Of a DNA stretch of 64,000 nt, positions 1-9,032 are shown piece by piece (the stretch's first letter is position 1; each line of letters starts with the position of its first letter). A model generated the notes under the pieces. The model saw nothing but the letters and a program-made list of their open reading frames with translations. It ran no database searches and was not told where the DNA came from. Location: positions 62,001 through 126,000 of the forward strand of contig OZ220734.1 in the NCBI GenBank assembly GCA_965116945.1, read 5' to 3'. The DNA is from Plut-88900 sp965116945. GTDB lineage: Bacteria > Chloroflexota > Dehalococcoidia > Plut-88900. The translations under genes were made by a program, and so were the position numbers.

Positions 1-521
1 CCAATTCCCACTGCAGTCATTCCAGCCGATACGGCTATTCCGGTACCGGCGCTTGAACTTCCCGGTATCCTGTCCAGATTCCACGGGTTCCGTGGGGTTC
101 CAAATACGAAGTCTCTTGTATCACCGAAAGCGAACTCCGTCATGTTCAGTTTGCCAAGGAGTATGGTACCGGCAGCTTTAAGCCTGGCGGTAACCGTTGA
201 TTCGCCTTCAGGGATGTTCTCCGAAAAGATACGGGAAGCCATAGTAGTGCGAATGCCAGCAGTATCAAACTGGTCCTTCACCGCTACCGGTATGCCGTGT
301 AATGGGCCTATGTAATCACCCTTTGATATCGCTGCCTCCGCCTCACGGGCCTGGGCCCGGGCCTCGTCTCCACATACAGTGATATAAGCCCTGACCTTGG
401 AGTCTATCGCGTCTATCCGGTCCAGGTAGGCCTCCACTACTTCCACTGGCGAGAGTTCCCTGCGCCGCATCCGAGCCCCGAGCTCCTGCGCAGGCTGGTA
501 AATTAAGTCGGTTGTCGCCAT
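1..521 (-). CDS. Amidase signature-family protein (GatA-like), 3' end cut by window edge
   Basis: Only the N-terminal 173 residues are in the window. Amidase-signature enzymes hydrolyse amides, or in GatCAB amidate Glu-tRNA(Gln), with a Ser-cisSer-Lys triad. The conserved lysine lies in IPVAVKD (K82), and the serine-rich motif GSSSAGTG (S155-S157) follows about 73 residues later. The ATG at 521 lies 1 nt after the stop of the small upstream gene (TAATATG), with GGGAGGTG inside that gene as ribosome-binding site, so the two are translationally coupled. The motif GSSSAGTG is closer to stand-alone amidases (AtzF-like) than to the GGSSGGS of most true GatA proteins. I therefore call it amidase/GatA-like and do not assign tRNA amidation. 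Confidence 0.85.
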   Translation of the reverse strand, partial: MATTDLIYQPAQELGARMRRRELSPVEVVEAYLDRIDAIDSKVRAYITVCGDEARAQAREAEAAISKGDYIGPLHGIPVAVKDQFDTAGIRTTMASRIFSENIPEGESTVTARLKAAGTILLGKLNMTEFAFGDTRDFVFGTPRNPWNLDRIPGSSSAGTGIAVSAGMTAVGI

Positions 522-522
522 A

Positions 523-738
523 TTAACGCACCTCCCTGTCCAGAAGGATAGGAAGGGGATCGGAGGTGTCCAACTCCGGGTCGTCCATCGAGGCCAAAGC
601 GTCGCTCAGCGCATTAAGGCGAAATCTGATCTCATCGAGGTCCGACTCTTCGACCGGCAGGCCCCTTAGTTTTGCCAGCCGGACCACGTCATCCCTTGTC
701 AGCCGCTCGCTATATCCCCGATTAGCTGCTTTTGGCAT
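523..738 (-). CDS. GatC/AtzG-like small amidase partner
   Basis: A 71-residue protein encoded directly upstream of the amidase. It has the GatC/AtzG shape: a short helix (LTRDDVVRLAKLRGLPV), a second amphipathic helix (IRFRLNALSDALASM) and an extended acidic C-terminal tail ending LDTSDPLPILLDREVR. In GatCAB and AtzFG-type enzymes such a subunit wraps round the amidase and stabilises it. The ATG at 738 is preceded by GGAGGT at good spacing, and a plausible promoter lies just upstream. Family placement rests on length, helix pattern and gene order, because this family is poorly conserved. The alternative is an unrelated small protein. Confidence 0.7.
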   Translation of the reverse strand: MPKAANRGYSERLTRDDVVRLAKLRGLPVEESDLDEIRFRLNALSDALASMDDPELDTSDPLPILLDREVR

Positions 739-1136
739 GTTGTGCTACCTCCACTCCCGTTTGTCGCCATTCTGTTCTCCCACCTAACCTAAGTCAATCG
801 AGCAGACCTTTGATTGAATTGAATATTCAGGCACGGGTTTGATTGTTTAAGAAAAAAGGCTCTGCCGTGAGCAATGTTTACGAGACCACCACGGGATTAG
901 CAACGCAGGCCATTTTCCGCAAGAACTCGGTTTGCACGCCCTGAAACAGGGAGCAGGCTGCAAAGGGTGGAGTCGGAGTTATAGATTCCCATGGATGCAG
1001 GTTAAATGTAGGGAGCGGTGTGAGCAAGGGGGAAATGTCACACTCGAATGGGGGCGCCGCATTACAACACAAGACCTGAGAGCGTCACGTGGTAGATGTG
1101 GGAAACACACCGCCCATGACTCTTCGATGTCTGGGC
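739..1136. other. Intergenic region, mostly unexplained
   Basis: Apart from the promoter near 769-797 and a small hairpin CCCTG-AAA-CAGGG near 938-950, I see nothing recognisable. Open frames on both strands here lack ribosome-binding sites and resemble no known protein. Confidence 0.4.
769..797 (-). promoter_or_regulatory. Candidate sigma-70-type promoter for the gatC-like/amidase pair
   Basis: Reading the minus strand, TTGACT (792-797) and CAGAAT (769-774) are separated by exactly 17 nt. That is 5/6 and 4/6 matches to consensus. Transcription would begin near 762, about 25 nt before the ATG at 738. Confidence 0.45.
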
Positions 1137-3605
1137 TTAGGTCTCCCCCCGTTGCCCCACCTCGTCCTCTTCCTGATCATCTCTCATCGCATTGTTTGAC
1201 CCTGCACCTTGTCCCTTGGAAAAGTCCCGTGCTGCCTGCGCCATCTCCTTCAACCTCTCTTCCACGAGGTAATGAACCGTACCTTCAGGGTAACCCTCGG
1301 CCTCAAGTCTTTCGCCTGCGGGGACACCGGTAAGCACCTCAATACCTTCGTCAATGCTGGAAATGCCGTAAATGTGAAAGTTTCCTTCCTCAATGGCATC
1401 CAGCACCTCTTCCCTTAGCGTTAGGTGCTGCACATTGTCCTTCGGCACCATCACACCTTGCTTACCCGTCAGGCCCCGAGCCTTACACACCTCAAAGAAC
1501 CCTTCTATTTTCTGAGTTCCTCCCCCGATCGCTTGCACGTCTCCGCTCTGGTCCACCGAGCCCGTCACCGCGATCCCTTGCTCAATCGGCAGTCCTGAGA
1601 TTGCAGAAAGCAGAGCGTAGAGCTCTGTCGATGATGCGCTATCCCCGTCAACCTCGCTGTAGTTCTGCTCGAACCCTATACTTGCTCCCAGCGATAACGG
1701 CTTGTTGTAGCCGTACTTGCCCTGAACGTATCCGTTGAGGATCATGAACCCCTTGTCGTGGATCCGTCCGCTCAGCTTTGTCTCCCGCTCAACGTTTACT
1801 ACCTGCCCCCGACCCAGCGAAACCCTTGCCGAAATCCGGCTCGGCTTCCCGAAGGACAACTCTCCTATCGAAAGGACCGCCAGCCCATTTACCTGTCCCA
1901 CGCTTTGTCCTTCAGTGGAGATCCGAATGACGCTGTCTTCTATCATCTGGAGGACCCGGTCCTCTCGTAGATTTGAACGAAAGTGCCGCTCCTCTATTGC
2001 TTTCTTAACGTGCTCCCCCATCACTACGTCGCCTCCTTCCATCTTCGCCCAGTAGTCGGCCTCCGTAATGATGTCGGCTATGCCCATGAACCTGGTCGTG
2101 AGCTTCTCCTGATGTGCCGCAACCCTGCTTGAGTGATCGATTATCCTGGCGACTGCGCTTTTGTGAAAGCTCCTAAGTCCTCCCTCCCGGCACTGTTCTG
2201 CAATGTAGGCGGAATACTTGTCTACATTTTCGGACGTTCGGTCCATATCCGTTTCGAAATCCGCTGTTACCTTAAAGTACTGCCTAAACTCCTCGTCGAA
2301 TGCCTGTAGCCTGAAAAGAACACCCGGAGTCCCGACTATGATGACCTTGGCGTCCAGGGGAATAGACTTGGGTCTAAGAGTAGATGAGGGTAGTGCACTG
2401 TACTGCTCCCCCATATTTTCAATCGCTATCTCCCCGCTGTGCAGCGTTCTCTTTAGCGTCTGCCAAGACATAGGGTTCGTTAGCAGTTCCCGGGCCTGCA
2501 AGATGAGGTATCCGCCATTTGCCTCGTGAATCGCCCCGCTCTTGATCATCATATGATTGGTAGTTAGCGTTCCCATCCGAGACTGATAATCGATGCGCCC
2601 AAACAGGTTGTAGTAGGTCGGGTTGTGGGCTATTACCGTGGGTGCTGTTGTGCAGGAGGTATTGTCCACAAGGTCATTAACCCTGTAGCGGGCGAACGCC
2701 TCGTTTTCGTCCTCCGTTGGTCGGGCCATACCAGGCCCCGACTTCTCGTTCCTCGGCTTGAACTGATCGAGATGTTCCACCAGGTCCTTCTCCACCCGGT
2801 CAAGGTATTCGACTACCCCGGGATGGTCTTGGTATTTCTTCTGAAGCTCATCGACTATGGGGGTTAGGGTGAACATCACTATTTCGCTATCCACCTTATG
2901 CCCCTCTTCCACAGCCTCCTTGCTCAACCGCCGGATGTCGGAGAGAGTTCGGTTAATCTGGTCCTGTAACTCCCCCGCCTTTTCCCGCAACCGTTTCTGT
3001 TCATTCTGCGGCAATGAAGCAAAGACTTCCTGGGAGGCAGGCTTACCGTTAATCACTGGAAGTGGCGTTAGCCCCGCCTGAGTAGATCCCAACACGAACC
3101 CCGCTTCCTGGGCTGCTCGCTCCATAACCGACGTCATCTCCTGCCGACGGTTTTGGATGCCTTCCATGGCCTTGTCCATGCGCTCCCTGTAGTCGTCGCT
3201 TTCAAAGACCTTTGGCACTTCCCGACGCACGGTGTCTATCAGCTCATTCATATCTGCTGCCAGCACGCGGACCCATCCGCATGGCAGGCTAATCGGTATC
3301 GGTTGGGTTGGATCATCGAAATTGTGCAAGTAGCCCCAATCGGGAGGAATCGGTTTGCTCAATGCCAGTCGTTCAACATACCTGCGCACCGCCGTATGAC
3401 GCCCCGTACCCGGGGGGCCAGATATAAACAGGTTGAACCCCTGGGCGTCGATTCCCAGTGCCAGCTCCAGCGCTCTTTCAGCCCTCTCCTGGCCAATCAA
3501 CCCTTCAAGAGGTTCGACTTCATCCGTGGTGTCAAATCCAAGGCTGTCCGGGTCGCAACGGTGCTTAAGCGAACTTAGGGGGACTTCCAGTCTCTCTATT
3601 CCCAT
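1137..3605 (-). CDS. Lon-family ATP-dependent protease (AAA_32/LonB-like)
   Basis: 822 residues. The layout is an N-terminal AAA domain with P-loop GPPGTGRH (residues 63-70), a helical middle region (about 120-290), the rest of the AAA module, and a C-terminal S16 Lon protease domain. The catalytic dyad can be placed: Ser656 in GDSASS and Lys699 in TQKIEGF. They are 43 residues apart, the same spacing as Ser679/Lys722 of E. coli Lon. The family degrades unfolded or regulatory proteins in the cytoplasm. The P-loop has Arg-His where Lys-Ser/Thr is usual. The tail (residues 790-822) is polar and acidic. The ATG at 3605 has AGGGG six bases upstream. It stands alone on the minus strand, and no regulatory site is evident. 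Confidence 0.9.
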   Translation of the reverse strand: MGIERLEVPLSSLKHRCDPDSLGFDTTDEVEPLEGLIGQERAERALELALGIDAQGFNLFISGPPGTGRHTAVRRYVERLALSKPIPPDWGYLHNFDDPTQPIPISLPCGWVRVLAADMNELIDTVRREVPKVFESDDYRERMDKAMEGIQNRRQEMTSVMERAAQEAGFVLGSTQAGLTPLPVINGKPASQEVFASLPQNEQKRLREKAGELQDQINRTLSDIRRLSKEAVEEGHKVDSEIVMFTLTPIVDELQKKYQDHPGVVEYLDRVEKDLVEHLDQFKPRNEKSGPGMARPTEDENEAFARYRVNDLVDNTSCTTAPTVIAHNPTYYNLFGRIDYQSRMGTLTTNHMMIKSGAIHEANGGYLILQARELLTNPMSWQTLKRTLHSGEIAIENMGEQYSALPSSTLRPKSIPLDAKVIIVGTPGVLFRLQAFDEEFRQYFKVTADFETDMDRTSENVDKYSAYIAEQCREGGLRSFHKSAVARIIDHSSRVAAHQEKLTTRFMGIADIITEADYWAKMEGGDVVMGEHVKKAIEERHFRSNLREDRVLQMIEDSVIRISTEGQSVGQVNGLAVLSIGELSFGKPSRISARVSLGRGQVVNVERETKLSGRIHDKGFMILNGYVQGKYGYNKPLSLGASIGFEQNYSEVDGDSASSTELYALLSAISGLPIEQGIAVTGSVDQSGDVQAIGGGTQKIEGFFEVCKARGLTGKQGVMVPKDNVQHLTLREEVLDAIEEGNFHIYGISSIDEGIEVLTGVPAGERLEAEGYPEGTVHYLVEERLKEMAQAARDFSKGQGAGSNNAMRDDQEEDEVGQRGET

Positions 3606-3666
3606 AGCTGACCCCTAGCGTCTACTGCTTCTGCTCGGCACAATTACCGTGCATCTTCTAATACTA

Positions 3667-3701
3667 GTCGGCGGGACAGGCCTAGGGCCTGTCCCGCCGA
3701 C
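3667..3701. terminator. Perfect 16-bp inverted repeat; strong hairpin between the M16 peptidase and Lon genes
   Basis: Arms 3667-3682 (GTCGGCGGGACAGGCC) and 3686-3701 are perfect complements around the 3-nt loop TAG. It follows the stop of the M16 gene on the minus strand by about 70 bases, so a terminator or mRNA-end stabiliser is the likeliest role. Neither side has a proper T-run, so intrinsic termination is not certain. Confidence 0.5.
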
Positions 3702-3773
3702 CGGATTGTCAATTTCTATTGTAACGCTCCATGGCCCCGCATCGGCCTCACGACTCCAGGAGCCCGACCGCTA

Positions 3774-6700
3774 CTATTCTTCCACCGGGTAAAGCACCAC
3801 CCTCAAATAGCGGTCTGGCGTGAAGTAACGCTGTGCTGTGGCGGAGACCTCCTCAAGGGTCAGAGCCTCCAGCCTTTCGTCAAACCCGACAATTTCCACG
3901 AAGGGCTCTCCCCGCTGGGAGGCTGCCATGATCTGGCCCAGCCAGAACCCGTTGTCTCTCAACTGCTCAGCCCGAGATGTACGCATTTGCTCCTTGAAGT
4001 TGTCCAGGTAACTCTGCTCTCCACCTTCGTGCAGCCAATCCACTTCCGCCATCACCTCGCCGAAGAGCTCGTCCACCCTGTCGGGGTCGCTCCCGAAGAT
4101 GATATAAGCCAGGTATTCGGGGTCGGGCAGGCTGGATGTGCTTGCCCTAACCCCTATGAAGTAGGTGCCGCCAAGCTGCTCCCTGACCCGTTCCCGCAGC
4201 CGGGTCCCGAGTACCTCGCCCGCCGCTGAGAGCGCCAAGTTCTCCGACCTGCTCCACTCCACATCTCCGGCGAACAACACCAGCGTGTTGCTTCGAGGCT
4301 CGATGCCACTGTAAACCGCCTCGTCTATCAACCCCATCGGCGGATCGACTCCGTGGTCGACCCACTGTTCGACACGACCAGTGCTAGGCAGGCTTGCCAG
4401 GTAAGTGGCAGTTAGTGAGCGCAGTTCGTCCCAATCAAACGCCCCCACGAACACGAAGGTGGAGTCGGAAAGATCCTCGAACCTGTCGGCAATGACCGAT
4501 TCAACCCCTTCGATACTTAATTCTTCCAAGAGTTCGACCGATAGGGGCCGAGCCCGGTGGTGGCCCTGGCTTAGCAGCGAGTTCACCCTATTGAACAGAA
4601 CGGAATCAGGCTCCGCCGCGCTGAACTCGGCGCTGCTTTGCAATCTGGATGCGTGATTGGCGTAGTTATCGGGATCCACACGAGGCTGGGTAGCGTACAA
4701 GGTGATGAGCTGGAACATCGTTTCCATGTCCTCAGGAGATGCTCTCCCGCTGAGGCCCTCGAACAACTCCTCTATATATGGGGACACTGACACCCTTTCA
4801 CCGGCCAGAAGCTTGTCCAGTGTCACGCCATCATGCGGACCTGCTCCACTGTCAGCTGCGATGGCTGCGCCGAACAGGGCTGATACGTGGTCCTCGTCGG
4901 ATACCAGCGAATGCCCTCCAGGGCTGAAAGACCTGAACATCACTTCGTCATTCTTGAAGTCGGTTTGCTTTGCTATAACGGTGACGCCATTGGACAGAGT
5001 CCACTTAACCGCATCTATCGAATCAATTGGTTCTTCGGCGGTGATTGCGCCCGGGGTCGGGATTGTAGCCAAAAGGGGTGTATCTCCCACGTCATCTTCG
5101 TAAGCTTCCACCATCAGATCGTTGGCGCTCTCTATCTGGGCCAGCGTGGCCGCCGCAAGCTCGACGTCCGATCTGAATTCTGTTTCCTCGGGCCTGACTA
5201 CCAGGAGTGCAGTATCTACGGTCTCGGTCCATGATTTGGTTACCGCCTCGAACTCCGGTAGTGTGATTTGCGGCAACAGCTCCTGGTACAACTCCCATGT
5301 GGCCTCAATGCCCGGGACTGGAGTTCCGGTGAAGAAGTGGTTCACGTATTCGTCTACCAGGGACCCGGATTCAGTCTGTTCTCGTTGCTTGTATGCGCTC
5401 TCTACTGAGCTCAGTAGATTACTCTTTTCTCGAGCCAGCTCCCCCTGGGTGAATCCGTGCTGGCCTGCCCGTTGCATCTCCTCCAGTACTGCTCCAAGAC
5501 CCGTTTCGATGCCGTCCGGATTTACCCATGCCTGGAATATCGCGATGTCCAGCGTCTCAACGTAATTGGAACGTCCGCTCTCCGACCACAGGTAAGGGGC
5601 ATCCACTGACTGGCCTCGCTCAAACATCCGAGCGTTCAACATCATGTAAGCAAGCTGCTCCACCACGAACCGACGAAATGCCCCCAGGTCCCGACCGCTC
5701 TCCGGCGCTAGTTTTCGGATGAGCAGGAACTGGCTGCCCGGCGATTCGGGATCGGTAAAGACTTCGATGCGAGGCGCCTCATGGGTCTCGAAATCGAAGC
5801 TTGGCCTGTCCGTGGTACTGGCGACTGCCCGTTCCTGGGTGGCCTCCCCTTCGGGGGGCGGAGCGAAGTGCTGCCTGATCTTCCCCTCCATATCCTCCAC
5901 ATCGAAGTCGCCAACAGCTACTATCGCCATCAGGTCGGGTTTGTACCACTTCTCGTAGTAGCCGCGTAGGTCTTCTACAGTTGCATTCTCCACAACTTCC
6001 GGCAGGCCAATCGGGGCCCGACTGGCATAACGAGAAGATCCGAACAGGAGCTGCAAGAGGTTGTCCTGCAGCCTTGAGTTGAACCCCTGTCCCAGCCGCC
6101 ACTCTTCCAGGACCACGTCTCGCTCTAGTTCTACCTCTTCCGCATCGAAGCTGATAGCGTAAGCCCAGTCGCTGAGAATCCGGAACGCATTCTCTGTAAT
6201 TTCGGGGTCATCGGTAGGGATTTCAAGGAAGTACAACGTTTCATCGAAACTGGTGTAGGCGTTGAGATCCGCACCGAATGTGCTTCCAATGGACTCGATG
6301 TATTCAACTATCTCCTGTTTCTCGAAGCGCTCAGTTCCGTTAAATGCCATGTGCTCGACGAAGTGAGCCAGGCCCCGCTCGTCCTCTTCCTCCAGCGCCG
6401 AGCCAGCCCTGACCGCAAGCGCTATGTGTGCGCGGTCCCGAGGTTCTTCGTTATGCCTTATGTAATAGCTCAAGCCGTTCGAAAGCGTTCCACGCACAAC
6501 TAAGGGATCGAAGGCCAGATCTTCTGGAGTTTCCTCCTCTTCCTCCTCAGGTACTATTGGTTCAGGCGCAGGGGTTGGAGTTGGTGTCGGCTCGGGCTCG
6601 GGGGTGGGAGTAGGTTCTGCGGGCTCAGGTGTGGCCGTGGGCTGAGGTGACGGAATCGCCGTCGGCTCAGTTGCTGGTGCCTCGGGGGTGGGGGCCACCG

Positions 6701-6812
6701 ACGTTGAAGTTGGGTGGGGTTCCGCCGTTGGTGCGATGCCACAGGCAACTGCAATTCCAATCACCAGCATGACGCCTATCAAGGTTAGCCCTGCGGTATG
6801 TTTAAACTTCAT
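3774..6812 (-). CDS. M16-family zinc peptidase, lipoprotein with two peptidase halves
   Basis: About 1012 residues from the ATG at 6812; a GTG at 6884 would add 24. The N-terminus is a lipoprotein signal: charged MKFKHTAG, hydrophobic run, then IAVACG with the lipid-attachment Cys. A low-complexity Pro/Thr/Glu linker of roughly 80 residues follows, as in surface-tethered proteins. The inverted zinc motif HFVEH (H150, E153, H154) and a distal Glu region (LERDVVLEEWR) mark an active N-terminal M16 half. The second half (KWTLSNGVTVIAKQTDF onward) is M16-like without HxxEH, as in pitrilysin/PqqL-type enzymes where one half is catalytic. It probably degrades peptides outside the membrane. Start choice is uncertain because none of the candidate starts has a good ribosome-binding site. 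Confidence 0.88.
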   Translation of the reverse strand: MKFKHTAGLTLIGVMLVIGIAVACGIAPTAEPHPTSTSVAPTPEAPATEPTAIPSPQPTATPEPAEPTPTPEPEPTPTPTPAPEPIVPEEEEEETPEDLAFDPLVVRGTLSNGLSYYIRHNEEPRDRAHIALAVRAGSALEEEDERGLAHFVEHMAFNGTERFEKQEIVEYIESIGSTFGADLNAYTSFDETLYFLEIPTDDPEITENAFRILSDWAYAISFDAEEVELERDVVLEEWRLGQGFNSRLQDNLLQLLFGSSRYASRAPIGLPEVVENATVEDLRGYYEKWYKPDLMAIVAVGDFDVEDMEGKIRQHFAPPPEGEATQERAVASTTDRPSFDFETHEAPRIEVFTDPESPGSQFLLIRKLAPESGRDLGAFRRFVVEQLAYMMLNARMFERGQSVDAPYLWSESGRSNYVETLDIAIFQAWVNPDGIETGLGAVLEEMQRAGQHGFTQGELAREKSNLLSSVESAYKQREQTESGSLVDEYVNHFFTGTPVPGIEATWELYQELLPQITLPEFEAVTKSWTETVDTALLVVRPEETEFRSDVELAAATLAQIESANDLMVEAYEDDVGDTPLLATIPTPGAITAEEPIDSIDAVKWTLSNGVTVIAKQTDFKNDEVMFRSFSPGGHSLVSDEDHVSALFGAAIAADSGAGPHDGVTLDKLLAGERVSVSPYIEELFEGLSGRASPEDMETMFQLITLYATQPRVDPDNYANHASRLQSSAEFSAAEPDSVLFNRVNSLLSQGHHRARPLSVELLEELSIEGVESVIADRFEDLSDSTFVFVGAFDWDELRSLTATYLASLPSTGRVEQWVDHGVDPPMGLIDEAVYSGIEPRSNTLVLFAGDVEWSRSENLALSAAGEVLGTRLRERVREQLGGTYFIGVRASTSSLPDPEYLAYIIFGSDPDRVDELFGEVMAEVDWLHEGGEQSYLDNFKEQMRTSRAEQLRDNGFWLGQIMAASQRGEPFVEIVGFDERLEALTLEEVSATAQRYFTPDRYLRVVLYPVEE

Positions 6813-7029
6813 ACTCGTACTACTCGTTCTGCTATACATTTGTATCTTTAGTTTGCCCAACCGGGGTATTTTAACATTCACCACCTTAGGTTAAGGGAAA
6901 GCATACTTTTCTTGATGCAATCCATACATCAGACACAAGTTTGCAATCGGTGTCGAACTGATAGCAAATTACAAATATCTTCTCCACCCCTTGCGTTCTC
7001 GGTTACGATTTAATTGCAAACATAAAGAA

Positions 7030-9012
7030 ATGCTAGTCGCCTCCAACATATCCAAGTCTTACCCTGGCAAGACACTCTTTGCCGGACTCACCTTCACCCT
7101 TGCCCCGGGAGATCGTATCGCCCTCATCGGCCCAAACGGCTCCGGCAAGACCACCCTTCTGGATATACTCGCCGGGCAAACCGAGCCCGAGACCGGCGCC
7201 ATTTCACGCCGGCGTAGCGTCACCCTGGGCTACCTTAAGCAGGAACCCGAGACATTTTCAGGCAAACCTCTCTTACAGGAAGTCCTGGATGCTGACCCAG
7301 AGTTAAATAGTCTGCTGGAAGAGATTACTGTTGTGCGGGAAGACTTGGCCTCAGAGCCCGACGCTGCCCAGCAGTCAATTCTTATGGACCGGCTCAGTGA
7401 TCTTGACGCCGCACTGGAAGCCGCAGGAGGAGAAGCCCGTGAGCATGAGGCCGAAGCCATTCTCTCGGGGCTCGGATTCAGGGAGAGTGACTTTGACAGA
7501 CCGATGAACGAATTCAGTGGGGGATGGGTAATGCGGGCGGGACTCGCAAAGATTCTCTTCAGGAAGCCCGACCTCCTGCTTCTCGATGAACCCACAAACC
7601 ACCTGGACCTGGAGGCCAACCTCTGGTTCGAAAGGTATCTGGCTTCTTATCCGGGCGGAGTCCTCGTAACTTCCCACGACCGTGCATTTCTGAACCAGAC
7701 CGTGAACAAGGTCCTCGCCATTGAGCCGGACGAAATAGCCCTTCACAAGGGAAATTACGATGATTACCTCGTGAATCGGGAGCGCACTATCGATGCAAAA
7801 CTCGCCGCAGCCGCTCGACAGGAACGGGAGATTCGCCGACAAATGCGCTTCGTAGACCGGTTCCGCTATAAGGCCCGTAAGGCCAGCCAGGTCCAGTCCA
7901 GACTAAAGCAGCTGGGAAAGATGGAAGTCATCGAGCTGCCCAGGGCGACGAAAAAGGTCAACTACTCTTTCCCCAAGCCCCCACGCAGCGGTTCGGAAGT
8001 CATAACCCTGCTCAACATCCGGAAGGCCTATGGAGACAACGTTGTCTACAAGAATTTGAACCTCACCCTTGCTCGTGGTGATCGAGTGGCTTTGATAGGT
8101 CCGAATGGCGCAGGAAAAACCACACTGCTGAAAATCCTGGCGGACGTCGTGCCCTTCGAGGGTGGTGAGAGAAAGACCGGCCACAACGTCATAACCACCT
8201 ACTATGCACAGCACGTTCTGGAACTCCTCACCCCGACCCATACACTTCTCGAGGAGCTACGTGAGGCCGCTCCCTCGGAGCCCGACCAGAATCTCCGCAA
8301 CACACTTGGCGGATTCCTGTTCGCCGGCGACGACGTAGATAAGCGCATTTCTGTGTTGTCAGGTGGTGAAAAGGCACGCGTGGCCCTTGCCAAGTTGCTC
8401 CTGCAGCCCAGTAATCTTCTCCTCATGGACGAGCCTACTAACCATCTAGACATCGCCTCCCGGGAGGTACTGGCCGACGCCCTTGGCGACTACCGGGGAA
8501 CGATCTGTTTCATCACCCACGACCGAACACTGATTCGCCAGGTCGCCAACAAGATTATCGAGGTGGACGGGGGTCGTATCGCCGTCTATCCGGGAGACTA
8601 CGACAGCTACCTCTACCTTAAGCAGAATAAGCCGAACCAGGTCATGGCCACATCAACACCTGTTTCTCAGAGTGAGGAGAACCCCCACGAAGTCCCGACC
8701 CTCTCCCGCAATGGCAAGTCCATCTCACCTGAAGAGCGTCAGCGCCGCACCCTCAACACCGAGGCCCGCAAGCTCGCCAAACAGATAGAAACCATCAACG
8801 ATTCCCTGACCGACCGCGAGGCTCGCATCGCCCAATTTGAAGAGATGTTCTCCAACCCGGACCGCTTTGCCGATTCGGACCAGATCGCATCCACCGCGGA
8901 GGCATATGAAGCCCTCAAGGGTGAAACCCAGTCCCTCTGGGAAGAATGGGAAAGACTCTCCCTGGAAGCAGAGGCCGTCGATGGCAAGCTGACGGCGCTC
9001 AACTCCAGCTAG
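7030..9012 (+). CDS. ABC-F family ATPase
   Basis: 660 residues and two ATP-binding cassettes with no membrane segments, so it is a ribosome-associated ABC-F protein rather than a transporter. Cassette 1 has Walker A GPNGSGKT (34-41), signature FSGGW and Walker B LLLLDEPTNHLD. Cassette 2 has GPNGAGKT, LSGGEKAR and LLLMDEPTNHLD. Between them lies the basic helical linker (RRQMRFVDRFRYKARKASQ) that reaches into the ribosomal E site in this family. A C-terminal coiled coil of about 90 residues resembles Uup/YdiF-type members. The ATG at 7030 was chosen over the TTG at 6991 because the homologous N-terminus (MLVASNISKSY) begins there. Whether it helps translation factor-like or gives antibiotic protection cannot be told. 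Confidence 0.9.
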   Translation: MLVASNISKSYPGKTLFAGLTFTLAPGDRIALIGPNGSGKTTLLDILAGQTEPETGAISRRRSVTLGYLKQEPETFSGKPLLQEVLDADPELNSLLEEITVVREDLASEPDAAQQSILMDRLSDLDAALEAAGGEAREHEAEAILSGLGFRESDFDRPMNEFSGGWVMRAGLAKILFRKPDLLLLDEPTNHLDLEANLWFERYLASYPGGVLVTSHDRAFLNQTVNKVLAIEPDEIALHKGNYDDYLVNRERTIDAKLAAAARQEREIRRQMRFVDRFRYKARKASQVQSRLKQLGKMEVIELPRATKKVNYSFPKPPRSGSEVITLLNIRKAYGDNVVYKNLNLTLARGDRVALIGPNGAGKTTLLKILADVVPFEGGERKTGHNVITTYYAQHVLELLTPTHTLLEELREAAPSEPDQNLRNTLGGFLFAGDDVDKRISVLSGGEKARVALAKLLLQPSNLLLMDEPTNHLDIASREVLADALGDYRGTICFITHDRTLIRQVANKIIEVDGGRIAVYPGDYDSYLYLKQNKPNQVMATSTPVSQSEENPHEVPTLSRNGKSISPEERQRRTLNTEARKLAKQIETINDSLTDREARIAQFEEMFSNPDRFADSDQIASTAEAYEALKGETQSLWEEWERLSLEAEAVDGKLTALNSS

Positions 9013-9032
9013 CCTGGCCTATATACCCCTTT

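Noticed and set aside
932..1333. Open frame on the plus strand running into the Lon gene
   Set aside because: It overlaps the 3' end of the Lon gene antisense, has no ribosome-binding site and no recognisable motif.
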